Shown here one piece after another: positions 21,213 through 33,432 of a stretch of 64,000 bases of DNA. The position numbers were made by a program, and so were the translations under genes. The DNA is from Globodera rostochiensis (lineage: Eukaryota > Nematoda > Chromadorea > Rhabditida > Heteroderidae). The notes under the pieces were generated by a model. That model was not told the origin of the DNA. It saw nothing but the letters and a program-made list of their open reading frames with translations, and made no database searches. The stretch spans positions 1 through 64,000 of the forward strand of contig JAEVLN010000033.1 of the NCBI GenBank assembly GCA_018350325.1. The letters run 5' to 3'. Position 1 is the stretch's first letter. Each line of letters opens with the position of its first letter.

Positions 21213-21284
21213 TTATTCCAGAAATAAATTAAGAGTTATTCTCCGTGTTACATCAGCATTTCCGGTAGGGTCTGCTGTCTTAGT
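21213..21284 (-). pseudogene. Caspase-like R-x-G-x-x-D segment
   Basis: The minus frame reads TKTADPTGNADVTRRITLNL then FLE. It resembles R-x-G-T-x-V-D-x-x-N-L-x-x-L-F of caspases (T-G-N-A-D-V...L-x-L-F). It precedes the 21014-21196 piece by 17 nt, so part of the usual sequence between them (second strand, catalytic His) is missing or elsewhere. Confidence 0.3.
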
Positions 21285-21489
21285 TTAATTTTCTGATTTG
21301 GCTTAAGATTAAATATAAATTGATCATAAATTCATATTTTTTGAAATTTTTTTAAAATAAATTATTTAATAATTATCTCTGAGGGTTTCAATAAAAAGTG
21401 TTAAAATTGAAGGAAACACACTATTGTGCTCGGATCATCATGAAGCATTTTTTGAATAATATTCATATTAAACATTTATGACTACAAAT

Positions 21490-21610
21490 TTATTCAATTA
21501 AAGTCGCGAGCATTCTTCGATAGTTCGCTAGAGTATAGTGCAACATCGTTCTCAAAATTCTGTTTTCAGATGTGCCAATTGGTGGTAATGGCTACAGTTT
21601 TTCTTGAATA
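21490..21610. other. GC island open on both strands, unassigned
   Basis: Minus: after an acceptor-like aaaaactgtag comes PLPPIGTSENRILRTMLHYT then LANYRRMLATLIE, helical in character. Plus: SATSFSKFCFQMCQLVV, which could be a K-x-F-F-x-Q-A-C relic. The two readings exclude each other and I cannot choose. Confidence 0.22.
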
Positions 21611-21929
21611 ATAAAAATGAAATGAATTATTTTCAACGTTGCTTTGGGTATTTCACTGACTATTTTTTGTGCACGTATAGATTTTTGAAATAAATCTTAA
21701 TAATGAATCTGTTTAGTTGAACAGATTCAGAAGAGAAAGATGGCACGTATAATGTTGAGAAAACACATTTCATACAATTTTTCAAAGAAATGCAATAGCG
21801 CACACATATTTTATTAAAATTTAAAGTAATCTAATATAACTTGTAAGCTTTCGGGCCGAATCATTTAAAATCTTTCATTTTTGGGTACACAAAATTTTTT
21901 TCAAAATCATAAAATATTTGTTTATGTAA

Positions 21930-22010
21930 TTATTTTAAAAATGAATAACCGTGGAAGTAGGCATGATCGAAAGCACTCATTGCTTGGTCAACGGATATGT
22001 TTTTGCTTTA
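21930..22010 (-). pseudogene. Caspase-like VDQ segment, copy 22k
   Basis: The minus frame between stops reads SKNISVDQAMSAFDHAYFHG then YSFLK. S-V-D-Q-x-x-S-x-F aligns with the NVDQDNVSVF copies at 41.4 and 63.3 kb and with QVDQPYDAF at 27.75 kb. In caspases this is G-T-x-V-D-x-x-N-L-x-x-L-F. The plus frame here (STHCLVNGYVFA) also matches the plus frame at 27.76 kb, so the homology of the DNA is firm but the frame is inferred. Confidence 0.35.
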
Positions 22011-22449
22011 AAATTAGGTGTGATTTATTGTAATTTTTACGTAAAAAATTCTAATAAACATGATTTTAATATAATTACTGGTTTCCCCTCTCGACGAATT
22101 TCTGTATCGGTTAAAGGAATTACTGTGCTGGTGGTATGGTGGAAAGTAGTTTATTTTTTTGAATTAAATTTCTTACATAATTTTAAAACTTTTATTTAGC
22201 ATATTGTGAGAATCGTAATTATTGAAGCGGTGCTTTTAATTTAAATATAAATTTGAAGTATTTATTCAATTCGGCGAATTGTCTAGCCAACGTAAATTTT
22301 ACCGTAATTTTCAAGTAGAAATTCTTATACATAAATTTTTTAAAACAATGTTATAATTTTAAGGATTTATATTTCCAACTTTCTTTTGCTAATTGTAATA
22401 TCATTTCAAATAAAAATCGTTAATTTATTATATTATTAATTAAATTATT

Positions 22450-22660
22450 TACGCAGAGGGTGAAGGAATTCCAATGTCGGTGTCTTCCAAGATGGATTAT
22501 GCTATCTTCGGTGAAGGTATTCGTTTATGATTAAATTTATATTAATTTTAAATTGATGTTATTAAATGAGTTTGTTTAGTCTTCTTTATTAATTTTTGAT
22601 TTCCCCTCGACAATACGCTTAATGCAAACGGAGCAACGAGCAGATCAATTTGAAATTTTT
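22450..22660 (+). repeat. Duplicated block, pair with 31085-31290
   Basis: Shared: ttcggtgaag(g/a)tatycg, then atttatattaattt, gatgttattaaa, ttgatttcccctc and acggagcaacgagcagatca. The coding-like first part (22455-22531, plus frame VKEFQCRCLPRWIMLSSVKV or YAEGEGIPMSVSSKMDYAIF) has diverged more than the rest. Confidence 0.85.
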
Positions 22661-23389
22661 GTTCATATTGGATGAGTCGTAAATATTATTTTTCTCAATC
22701 ATTACATTAAAACAATAAGAATCATCAATAAATGTTGTGGTTTTATAATTTAAAAAAAATAATTCTGTGTAATTCATTCACTTTTTGCACAATTTGGTCT
22801 CGATTACAACGGGTTGTTTAAATTACTGTTTGTTAATTATTTTATTATGATATAATGTAATTTAAATCTTATTTCAGGTTCTAATTGGTGGCATTCTGAA
22901 ACACAATTGATAAATAGCATTATTTAAAGATTCGTATTCAAGTAATAGCTAACAAAGTTTATCTTTTAGAATTTAAATTGTACTTTCGCGCATTGCCGAA
23001 TATGTAAGACTGCGTTGCGAAGTTGATGATTTTTTTTTTCATCGAAATATTAATCATGTCGATTTAATTTCAAAATAATTTTTATCCTAATTATGATTAG
23101 TTTCCTTAAATATTTAAACAAAATTATTTTAATAAGAATCATTACTTTATGCACCAATTTTAGTAAAAATTAAAAAATTTATGAATACAATGGTAAAGAT
23201 TCTATTAAAGTTTTTTTTAAATATAAGAATTATTAAAAAGTTAATGTGATCTTTTCGCTATAGATCAAAAATAATAGAAAGCTACTTCGCGCCTGTTACT
23301 TATTGATTTAAAAAACATAATTATAACTAATAAACCCAATAATAGTTAGAGATACAGACTTTCAAACAGACCCCCACAACTATTCTGAG

Positions 23390-24580
23390 TGCACAAGGAC
23401 AGCGGCCATTTTCGTAACTGGTAAAGTTACCAAAAAATAAATCAAGAAAAAAAGTATAAATATTAAATTTGGCCAGTTCTTCCAAGAATGTACCGTCTTA
23501 ATTAAATATGATCAAAATATTGTGTAGCAGAATTTGAAACAAAAAATGGAACATTAGTTAAACAAAATGACAGTGCTTAAAATTATTATTCGGTAAGAAA
23601 AGGGAAAAAGATGCATAAGAATTGATAATTTAACAATATTTTAGAACCTTGTAAAAAATCCTTATTTATTAAGGGGAAATAATGAAAAATTTAAAAAATA
23701 TTTATCGTTTTACATTTATAAATTATAGGTGAAATCACTTGCCCAATAATTTAGTAATTTTGTCAATGTAATAGGCAATCTAAAAATTTCTTCAAATTAT
23801 GCTTGTTTAATAGTTGTTTTAAATTTTTTTAATAACTTGATTTTATTTATGTTTTTCACTTCGCTGTGCATATAATTGTTAAACTATCATCTATAAATTA
23901 TAATGCTAACCAGTTAGTCTTAAACTGTTCTTTTGTCAAACGTTTTTTGTAATTTTTTGTTATTAAATGCAATTGCTTTGTAAAATTTATTTTATCAAAT
24001 TTTAACTGTTAAACTGCGTGAAGAAATTTCAACGTTTTGTTGGTCGAATAATGTTATCCCGTAAATTTTCCCGGGCCGACACAAAATTCAGCAGCGAGTA
24101 GCTTTCTTCTGTTGTCTTCGAAAGCATTTATTATAACTTATAATGTAGTTTTCATTACGTGTAGAACGCGCATATATACCTTATAAGAAATGGTTTTATT
24201 TAAAATATATTATATCAATTAGAATTAAATATGGAAAATTGTTTAAAAGTTTGCATTATAATTTTTTAATATTTGATGGTTATTTAATTTATTGTACTAC
24301 GCTAATACCGTGAGCCTAGAAAATGTTTAAGCATTCCTGATAGTTTGCGACAAAAGTTGGGCAGTACAGGTATTTTAAATTTATTTTTACTTTTAAAATA
24401 AAATCAGAAATCAGTGATTTTTATATTTTTTCATCTATTCATTATTTTTTATCAACTTTGTTTAAATAGATTTAAAAAAAATAATTTGTATTTTTAATAA
24501 TTTCATAGTTAATTAGTTAATAACATTTGTTTCAATGGTATTTATGCAATTATAGAATATATATAATTGTAGTTACAAAC
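23390..24580 (+). repeat. Duplicated block, copy 2 of 7840-9360
   Basis: Same order of landmarks as copy 1 with deletions. It carries the decayed C-terminal exon at 24006-24143. Confidence 0.85.
24006..24143 (+). pseudogene. Decayed copy of the C-terminal exon at 8378-8560
   Basis: NCVKKFQRFVGRIMLSRKFS matches the 8.4 kb copy in frame with conservative changes. A TAG at 24099-24101 then interrupts the frame before VVFESIYYNL. So conserved coding followed by loss. The last strand and natural stop are recognisable at the same place as in the other copy. Confidence 0.5.
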
Positions 24581-24819
24581 ATTGTGTTAATTTTTGTTAA
24601 TTAAAAGCAATTGCTTTGCTATAATTGTTTTATCAAATTTATTAATTTTGTCGTTGATTAATAGGTAATAAATATTTTTTACAGCAATAATAAAATTCTT
24701 TAAAGATGTTGTAAAGTATGCTTATCCATTGCTTTATCTCTCACATCAGTATCGGTTTTGCCAACTTTTAAATTTATTTTGTTTTTTAAAAAGGATTTAA
24801 AATAAAATCAACTCCGATT

Positions 24820-24885
24820 TTATTTCGAAATGTAATTCGTTGTTTTCATTCCCGCGACCGTCTCACTTCCTTCGTTCGGCGTTGC
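24820..24885 (-). pseudogene. Fragment matching the 45.4 kb p20 exon
   Basis: The minus frame reads EGSETVAGMKTTNYISK and then a stop. The 45386-45529 copy has PVETVARMKTTNYISR and a stop at the same place; two of the four differences between them are synonymous. Only the 3' part of that exon is present here. Confidence 0.45.
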
Positions 24886-25122
24886 TCAATAAACAATATA
24901 GAGGCAACGTTGACTCCCGTCAGGAATGCTTAATAATATTTGATTAAGTTCATAAGAATCGTTTAAACGATTTTATTTCATTATTTTGTTTACACATTTT
25001 TTGTCATAATATTATTTTTAAGATATTTTTTTAAAATTTTGTAATTGAACCCATTTAATTAGATGCAAAATTTGTCGTTCTGTTAATAAAAAAACATAGC
25101 ATATAGTAGTGTTAAAAATTGT

Positions 25123-25207
25123 TTAGAAAATGCGTTTTAATCGGTTTCGCGTGTAGATGTCGCGACACATTTGTTCAGGGGAGGCTGGATGACCAAGGAG
25201 TAGGTAT
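25123..25207 (-). CDS. Coding-like exon with acceptor, possible p10 piece
   Basis: After a good acceptor (ccatgatttaacag) the minus frame reads RYLLLGHPASPEQMCRDIYT then RNRLKRIF and a stop. Y-L-L-L-G-x-x-A-S-x-P might be the p10 start (D-F-L-x-A-Y-S-T-x-P-G). Single copy, so the family assignment is weak; coding character is moderate. Confidence 0.25.
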
Positions 25208-25569
25208 CTGTTAAATCATGGAAATTTTAATTAAATTTTTATATTTATTAGGATTTTAATTTTGAAAATTATTTATTTCTGTTTTTTGGGCAGTATCTTT
25301 TATTTTTAAAAGGTTGGCGGTAAATGAAATTTGATTTTAGATTTTTTAAATTTTTTAATTGAAATATTCAATCAGATGCATTTAGATAAAAGAAACAAAT
25401 AATTGTGCTTAATCAGGTAATTGATAGGCAAGATCTTAACATTGATTCTTTATTTAATTTAAAAAACAAAAATAAGTTTCAAGAACGAACGTTATTTATT
25501 TTTAATTCGCTGCGTTCCTGTTGTGAGTTAAAGATTGGAAAGTTTTAATTAGTCTTTTTTATACCTTCA

Positions 25570-26280
25570 CATTATAATTTATCGATAGATTCAAACATAA
25601 AAACTTTAAGTTTTAAAATATTAATTGTAAGTTATTTTATTACTAGTTTATAATATGGGGTATCAGCTTCAAAATTATTATATTTAATATTAAATTATAT
25701 TGTTTCGAATTGGGCTCTGTAGCTTAAACTATATCTATAGAAAAACTGTCTAATTCATTGACAAACTCTTCTTCCCTAATAACGTTTTTCTCTTCTTTTA
25801 AATTTGGGTAAATTTTTTCGTTTATTTTTTCTTTTTAATAAACACCTTTTATTAATGTTAATGCTTTCTTAAAAAATTTTTAATTTGAAACATATTTTAA
25901 TTAATTTGCTAATTTAAATGGCGTGCTGTCGTTTGTGTTTTATTGATTCAGTTCGAAAATAAATAAATATTATTATTAGTTTGTTTCTATATTCTAAAAT
26001 AACTGAAGATTTATCCTTTGTATTTTGTCAAACTTGGATGCTTACATAATATAATATATATTATGAGTTAACATTTTGTTTATTATTTTTATGAATCTAT
26101 CAAATTAATCAGATTTATTAGAATTTGTTTACACGTCGCAAAATTTGGGAAATTTTTAAATTTATCCAATTTTATTACGCTTAATAGAATCGTTGACGAA
26201 CGCTTCTTCCATAATAAAATTTTGTCTTCTTTTAAATTTGGGTAAATTTTTCTTTTTAACAAACACCTTTTATTAAATGT
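25570..26280 (+). repeat. Cluster of duplicated intron-like blocks
   Basis: 25570-25740 recurs at 49400-49570 (ending ttgggctctgtagcttaaac). 25760-25860 recurs at 26190-26280 (tcttcttttaaatttgggta). 25911-26080 recurs at 46830-47010 (cagttcgaaaataaataaat, aacttggatgcttacataat), the last pair nearly identical. No coding frame; together with the next 1.3 kb I see no gene. Confidence 0.85.
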
Positions 26281-26289
26281 TACAAAATA

Positions 26290-27580
26290 GTAATAAATTT
26301 ATTATAGTTTTTGAATAATGATCAAACTGGGCATCTTGTGTAAACAAATATCCCATGATTTGAGCCACAGTTGGATCTTTGTCTTAATATAATAGTACTT
26401 GTTAATGTAGGATTTTTAATTAATTAAATTAATAGTTAACTTTGTTTTTTAATTAGTCAGTTTTCTTTTAAATCATTTGGTTGTTACCCGAAATCATCCC
26501 TTGAGGGGTGGGGTGGAGGTGGTAATTACTTTTGTTCGTTTTCCTCTACTACTCATTTTCTATCTTGTGTTTGCTTAAGATTTTTATGAAAATGTTGCAG
26601 AAGCTTAATTATATTCCTAACATTCCATCTTTAATGTCAATTAAATTAGCGTTTAATAAAAAATTTCCAAAGGCAATTTATTTCTAAACATTAATTAATA
26701 GATATCTTTTGTAATATTTTAATTTTTTAGATACTTCTAACATAATTACATAAAAAGATTGATGATTTTATTTATAAAATTAATTAGTTTTTGAAAGAAT
26801 ATTTAAAAATTCTCTTTATAAACTCGTTTCTTTTTGGAATAAATATATGCATTAAAATTCTTTTAAGTCAGATTATAAATTTTTGACTGAATTTGCAAGT
26901 ATTTTTTAGGCTTAATTATTAAATAAATGATCGCTATGCGTATAGGTTAAATCGGTTTCTCTTTATCTTTTAAAAAATATTTATGACCTCGGCACTCGTA
27001 ATATTTATTTGTTCAATTTATTTAGCACAATCAAAAAAATGTTATTTGTTGTTTTTGATGATTAACAATTATTAATATTAATTTTCATCAAATTGACTAG
27101 GAATTGATTGATCTTGAAGTTTTTGTGCTCACTTCCGAACTGTCCCCTGTCGAATTCACTTGGATATTTATTTTTCAACAAAAATATTAATTTAAACTGT
27201 AATTATAAATTTACTTATAATTATATTGTAAATAATACTTACTTTACAAACAGCATATTCTACAAATAATTTTCGATCCCAATTGGGTAATTACTGAAAT
27301 ATGTTATTTTTGGTTTTTGATTCAAGTTTTGAAAATTTAAAAATGTTTAAAATTCATATTATTCGTCTTTATTTTGCGCAGATGTCTCTCTCTTAAATTA
27401 ATTCTGATTATTGCTTACGATAAACGATTTCAATTTTTATAATTGTAAATTAATTGAGCCAAAACTTTGCTTTGTAGAAATGAACTTTTTTTGTTTTTAT
27501 GTCTAAGAAAAAGCAATTAATTTATATCAATTAACATTTATTCTGTAAAATAATTCAAAATATTAGTCCTCATTCGGCCG
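26290..27580. other. AT-rich stretch
   Basis: One GC patch at 26485-26530 (gaggggtggggtggaggtgg) without a frame. The word ttgtaaattaattgagcc at 27440 is the start of block X. Nothing else. Confidence 0.5.
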
Positions 27581-27734
27581 GTCTGCTCATCTCATGGAAT
27601 TTCGAAGTACAATTTTTGATGTGAGTGTGACATTGAATATTGATCAAACATTGGCATATATAAAAAACATTTGTAATATAATGCGCATTGATATTAATGC
27701 CAATTTTATCAGTTTAACTAAATTTTATAAAGGC

Positions 27735-27805
27735 TCCGTTGCAAAAAGCATCATATGGTTGGTCCACTTGGTGGTCAACGGATACAATTTGCTTAATATA
27801 TAGAT
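27735..27805 (-). pseudogene. Caspase-like VDQ segment, copy 27k
   Basis: The minus frame reads KQIVSVDHQVDQPYDAFCNG. It aligns with the 22k copy and, at the DNA level, with the plus strand at 37790-37830 (gttgaccaaccagtttaatg). A 69-codon plus frame (27594-27803) covers the same DNA and ends VVNGYNLLNI; the strand is not settled. Confidence 0.28.
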
Positions 27806-28464
27806 TTTTCCGCGACTCGTCCACCGTTGCCTGAGTCTCTTGATCTTAAAGAAATGGCACCTCTAATATGGTATTGTAATTTTTTCGTCGTTAATAAGTT
27901 GAAGCTAAAAAATATAAAACCTTTTTTAAATTAATTTTTAGCATCATGCTGATAATCTATTTTTTGTGCTGACTCAATTAATGTTTTATACCGAGATTCT
28001 TTTATAGAAAATTTATTTTATTTTATATAAAAATAGTAGTTTTTTTTCCATCATTGTATTAAACATTATTATACAATTTTTATTTCAATTAATATGTAAG
28101 TCACCAACTTACTAAATTAAATTTAAAAGTTTCCGTTTAAATTAAATTGATGTGCACACCCATATGGTAAAACAATTGGATTATGTTTAGTTATGGCGCC
28201 TTTTTTTCTTTTTTTGGTAGCTAAATTTTTATTTAAATATTCTGAAAGTTTTAAAAAATCATTGGTATATGCGGTTAAAATATTTTATGGTGCCTTTATT
28301 TCTTTTATTTGTAGCTGAATAATTTGACCTTTATTACTGCATGATGAAATATTTATTTAATTGGTTGTATTTAGCTGCCATGTGCCATTATTATAAATTT
28401 TTGGAAGAACTAAGTGGTTGATGACTAGAGGTGTTGGAAAGTACGTTTCGTCTAATTTTATTTT

Positions 28465-28625
28465 ATTGAATTTCTCACGCAATAAATATTGAATTAAACA
28501 AAAACAATTTGATATTTATTTAATGAGGAATTTAAATATTTTCTTTAATGTTTTTTAAGAAACTCCGCCATCGTTGAATTGGGTTTTAAAATGATTTCTA
28601 ATTTCAGTTTTAAAAATTATTAGAA
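28465..28625 (+). repeat. Dispersed repeat copy, pair with 20-110
   Basis: See 20-110; this copy has an extra 65 bp in the middle. The following 28630-29460 is AT-rich without features. Confidence 0.8.
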
Positions 28626-29464
28626 ACTTACCCTATTCATTTTTAATGATATATATTTATATGAATTTTAAATTTATGTAAAAAGTAATTAAATTGTAGT
28701 TTGTTTTAGTAAGACTTTGAACAAACCACGTGCTTTTAAAAGGATAACCTTTTATTCCGTGGCTGTTGACCGTACTTAAATTAAAATAAATTTTAATTAA
28801 TTAAAAACATCATATATTAATAAATATATTTAATGGTTTTTTTAATTTGCAATAAGGTTTTTTTTAAAGCTGTATTTTTTAAATATAATTTAATTATTTC
28901 TTTGTTAATAAGGATTTAGAATAGAAATATTCTCATATTTTTAGCTTATTGAATATCTTTGATATAATATTTTTTATAAAAATTATTTAGCGCTTGTTTT
29001 CAGATAATACAAATTTAGTCTAAGAGTATTTATTAGACTTAATAATAAAATGAATTGATTAAAGCAACTTTAAATAAATTGTGATTTTTTCGCCGACGTT
29101 TTTATTAATCATTTGGTCTAAAAATAACCTTTTGTATTAAATATTTGTTATTTTACACGGATTAATAAATAATAATGGTAAAAATATTGCCTCATTGTTT
29201 ATATTTTTATATAGCATCATTAACTGCTGAACAATAGATTTTGCTTAATACCACAAATTTTTGAGTCACTGCCATTCCCATGTATAAAATGTTTATTAAA
29301 GTATTATAGTTACCCATTTTCATAAATTAAGCATTTTTACTTAACTTTCAATAATATTTTAATTACAGTACTCTGCGATACAAAAAAACAAATCAGTCCG
29401 AATCTTGCATGTTGTTTCTAACCTTATGATTATAGATTTTAATGTTGTCTTTTGCATTTTTTTT

Positions 29465-29610
29465 TAATTGTATATTAATTTAGCCCTTCTTTTAGCATTG
29501 TTAATAAATTAAATATATGGTCCAGCTTTAATTTTTAAACCAACAGTACACTTATTTTAAATAATGATTATATTTATATTTTTATTTTGCCAACCAAATT
29601 TAATCTCCTT
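29465..29610. repeat. Block X, second copy
   Basis: Matches 4740-4915 and, as there, lies next to a p10-like island (29710-29795) on the minus strand. Confidence 0.75.
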
Positions 29611-29672
29611 ATTTACTGATTTAAAATAGTCTTTTTAATTTATTGATATAAATTAGGTTTTATATGATTTAG

Positions 29673-30305
29673 CTAATCACATTTATTTTTGTGATTTTTA
29701 TATTTACATTTTTTTTTGTCATAAAATACGCTTGATAGCGGGCAAATTTTGTTGACTTCAGCATGGCCTTGTTCTTCCGCATTAGAATAACGCGGGACTA
29801 GTTCAAATTTTTTTTGGACTTCACAGCGTTTACAATGTAGTAGAATTCGCACGTCTAACACTTCGATTAAATTATTATTTAAGCAAATTATTTTTAAAAA
29901 ATTTTATTTTTGACATTGTTCATCTTTGCTTGATACTTTCAATCCAGCAGATTAATTTAGATATTTATTTTTTTATAATTTTGCAAGCTTTTTGAATCTT
30001 GTATTGTCAACTATCGGCTTCGACTCGCTCATCGAGTTAAATTTTAAAAAGATTATATTTTTTAATTTTTGAAATAATTTCTGATATATTGTTGCTAAAA
30101 TCATATTGTGTTTAAATTCAAATGATGTAAGCTTAAATTTAAAAGATTTATATTGATAAAAAAACAGAAAACACGCCCTAGCTAGTTGCAATCTACTTCT
30201 TGTTTGTTGTTTAAATAATATTTTCTTTTTAACAATAATTTGAAATAATTTCAATGCCATGCCGCATTTTCGAAGTAAAACGAAATTCAATAATAATCCC
30301 ACCAC
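29673..30305 (-). pseudogene. Caspase-like block, copy beta
   Basis: Four islands on the minus strand in caspase order. 30305-30240: LLLNFVLLRKCGMALKLF (His strand; a 2-base insertion relative to copy alpha replaces R-H-G by C-G). 30037-29975: MSESKPIVDNTRFKKLAKL, sharing frame with alpha. 29870-29815: TCEFYYIVNAVKSKK (Cys strand, Cys absent) or, in another frame, LDVRILLHCKRCEVQKKFEL. 29795-29710: NKAMLKSTKFARYQAYF (p10 start). Two long frames (62 and 110 codons) span these but mix exon-like and AT-rich intron-like sequence. Frameshifts suggest a pseudogene. Confidence 0.35.
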
Positions 30306-30309
30306 TTGT

Positions 30310-31060
30310 GGCGTAGGAAGCGAGTAATTGGGCCAATCGTTCTTTAAATGAAAATTGGAAAAACATAAGATTTTGTAAAATAAACCCTGGTGAATTGTGT
30401 ATGATGATGCGTTGCTAATGTTATTTTAATTTTTTCATTTAATTATTTTATTTCATTGTTTTCACATATATAGCTCTCGACGAATATGTGGATCGGTTAA
30501 AAGAATTGGTGTGCAAGTGGTATGGTTTTTAATTAAATGTTTCCCAATAACATTTTGTTTTAGATAGTTTCTTATATTTGAACTGTTTGTTGATTATTCT
30601 ATTTTTGTATTGCTGTTTAATTCAAGTTATTTTATTTGAAGAATTCATTTGTAAGCAAAAATGGGAACAAATAATCTTTGTTTTAGTTAGACATTGTTGT
30701 GCAGTTAATAGGCGCGCTATTTTAAATAGTATAATTTTTAAATACACTATTGATGTTCGCGATCTTATCTACTCCATACAATCATATTTAATAAACAATA
30801 TAAATAAAATTGAAGGATTTTTACTTAAAGCAAATATGTTTAAGTTTGGCTAAATTTCTCTTCTCAATCATGTATAACAATCATTTGAAATTTGATTATA
30901 TTTTTTACATCTAGTAATACAACTCACAAAATCAATTCATTAACCTTCTAGTCTTTAATGAGCTAATATATTTTAGTGAATTATTTTTTAGATTAAATTA
31001 TCGCGTTATTTTTAATTAAGATGACTATTCTTTATATTTATGTGTTTTAATTAAAATTAA
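30310..31060. other. AT-rich stretch with a 91-codon plus frame, unassigned
   Basis: The frame at 30578-30853 is rich in Leu, Ile, Phe and Asn and looks like translated AT-rich DNA; only RHCCAVNRRA at its centre stands out. A tctcgacgaat...gtatcggttaaa(a/g)gaattg word at 30475-30510 is shared with 22090-22125. Confidence 0.35.
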
Positions 31061-31068
31061 ATCATATA

Positions 31069-31188
31069 ATTAGGTTTAACACTCGGGCATTTGAACCAAA
31101 TGTAACAGTGTTTCCTACGTCGTTCCATGGTTGGGACAAAGTTTCGGTGAAGATATCCGTTGTAATGATTATATTTATATTAATTTAA
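31069..31188 (+). pseudogene. Coding-like island, possible helix-1/strand-2 piece
   Basis: The plus frame reads FNTRAFEPNVTVFPTSFHGW then DKVSVKISVV. N-V-T-V-F followed by G-W-D-K-V-S-V could be N-L-x-x-L-F...L-G-F-x-V-x-V of caspases. The partner at 22450 has drifted. Moderate coding character. Confidence 0.28.
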
Positions 31189-31290
31189 ATGGATGTTATT
31201 AAATTTTAGTTTGTTTATTCTTCTTTATTAACTTTTGATTTCCCCTCAACAATAATACAAACGGAGCAACGAGCAGATCAATTTGAATTA

Positions 31291-31535
31291 GACTAATTTG
31301 GTCATCAACGCACCCCATCTAATAATTTTCTAGTACTTTTTTGAACATATTATTTTTTGAAAAAATAGTGTGCTAAAAAGAGAGAGTCAGACGGTTAGAT
31401 TAGTTTGGTCATCAACGCACCCCATCTAATAATTTTTAAGTTACTTTTTTGAACCTTTTATTTTTTGAAGAAATAGTGTGCTAAAAAGAGAGAGTCAGAC
31501 GGTTAGAGTAATTTGGTCATCAACGCACCCCATCC
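31291..31535 (+). repeat. 107-bp tandem repeat, about 2.3 copies
   Basis: ggtcatcaacgcaccccatc starts at about 31300, 31407 and 31514, a constant 107-bp spacing. The unit includes tagtgtgctaaaaagagaga and gtcagacggttaga. The reverse complement of that part matches 51190-51230 in the CACAG element (ctaaccgtc...ctctc...cactatttc). It seems to be an amplified end of that element family. A 27-bp direct repeat (ttaaaggtgaaatttgcctc) follows at 31548-31600. Confidence 0.85.
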
Positions 31536-31609
31536 GCAATGTAAAATTAAAGGTGAAATTTGCCTCTTTTTTACATTAAAGGTGAAATTTGCCTCTTATA
31601 ACACAATCT

Positions 31610-33420
31610 GAGGTAACAAATATATCTAAATATGAGAAATCGAATAAAGACTATGAATAAAAGCCTCGCTCATGTTAACATCAAGGAGTTTTATAATTTA
31701 AGTATTTAATAAATATATTTTAATTTTTATAATTGTGATTCTGTGCCCTTCCTTCTTTCTCATTTAGGGATCCTTTTCTATGTCAGTTTTTAATGTTATT
31801 AGAAATAACAATCAACACTTTTTTATATGGTTAATATTTGGTCAATTTTATGGAAAAAATTAGGTTTTAAGATTTAAATTACAATTCATTTAGGTATGCT
31901 TTTTAAGCTTATTTAGAATTAGGTATTATTTTAAATCTAATGAATTTTAAAACAGCTTAAATTTCTTATTTTGTTGGCTTTTATTACAATCCAATAGTGA
32001 GCATTTCGTTTATATTTTGTGGGCGAGCCTTCAAAGTCTAACAAATCGAATTAGTGTGAGAGTGTTTTTTAAAAAAATGGGCTCATTAATGTTGTTTTTA
32101 CGATTATTATAATTTTTTTTTGTTGTAATTTTTGTATTGTTAGTTTTAGGTTTCAGTATGTTAAAGAAATTATTTTTATTTTTATTATAATATTATTCAT
32201 TTAAATTACCAATTAAATTAGCTAGTTTAATTTTACAACAAATAAATGTTTAGTTATATTATGGGAATTACACATTTATATAGTCAAATTCAATTGATGT
32301 AGGCTAATTATTATTTTGGTTTATTTTTTGTTTTGATTCAAAAAAGGTAATTATCATTTTATAAAATTCATTGTTTTACGATAATTCAAATTTAAATTCA
32401 TAATACAATTGCTGAATTTTAATAAGATTTTCAACATGTAATTATAAAAAATTATTAGTATGCAATATTATTGTATCTCACTCAAAATTCTGTTCCAATT
32501 CAGAAAATAATTTGGCCATTAAGTGTAATACGCTTTATTTATTATGGTTCAAATTGACATTTTTTTATGTCCAGCAGGCTTCTTATTAGGACTTTTATTT
32601 TTATTTTTATAAATTTTGTTGATTAGCCTTGAAAGCTGTAAAAATGACTTTAGTAAATGCCTAAATCGATTGTATAGCTTTTATGTAGTCTGCAAACTGT
32701 AATTTATTTATTTAAATATTTTATTAAAAAATTATCCATTCGTTCCAATCGGGGAGTTTTGATAAATTAGTTTTAATGATTGGTATCAATTACATTCAGA
32801 TATGCTTTGGCTTATTTGGATAAAAAAATAATACATTTTTTTGGGGTTTATTTAAAATAACTTATAACTTTAAAAGTCGGCAAATTCGATATTTTTACTA
32901 AAAATAAATATATTTATCGTTTTCATACCTACGCAATAGTTAAGCTAACTGTTTATCAATATGCACTTACGTTGTAAATAATTTTGTTTGTTTATTTATA
33001 TTTGGAATCAATATTATTCCACAAAATTTTAATAGAAAACATTAATCAAACTTTAGTTTTTTTCATTTGGAGACAAGGCATATTTTTGCTCAAAGCGGTA
33101 ACACTCTTGCAAATTGTTTGTTGAAATGGCCTGTTCTTATGACTTGCCTATTCCGAAGAGACCCCGCTTAAGGATTGCCATTATTTTCTTATGGTTTACA
33201 TTAAAACAGATTTTGTAGATTTATTATATAAATATTATCTTAACTTTTGCTGTGTCATTAATAATTTTTATAATTAGTTTAAAAATAATTTGGTATATTT
33301 CATTTGCTTTTTATACAATTTGGTCTTGATTACAACGGTTCAGATGCGCCATTTTCTATTTTATTTTAAAATACGCGTAAAATAAAGATATTTTTTGAAT
33401 AATATCAACTCTGACATGAC
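31610..33420. other. AT-rich tract
   Basis: Only the duplicated block 32490-32700 (partner 12840-13060) and a small island at 33125-33180 (cttgcctattccgaagagac). No gene recognised. Confidence 0.5.
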
Positions 33421-33432
33421 AAAAATGATGGT

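Noticed and set aside
25720..25735. ctctgtagcttaaac resembling mitochondrial tRNA-Phe, possible NUMT
   Set aside because: The similarity is limited to about 12 bases in a repeated intron-like block; the surrounding sequence does not look mitochondrial.
29973..30305. 110-codon minus frame as one intact protein
   Set aside because: It merges two exon-like islands with Lys/Phe/Leu-rich translated intron; the copy at 4.3-4.6 kb breaks the frame between the islands.
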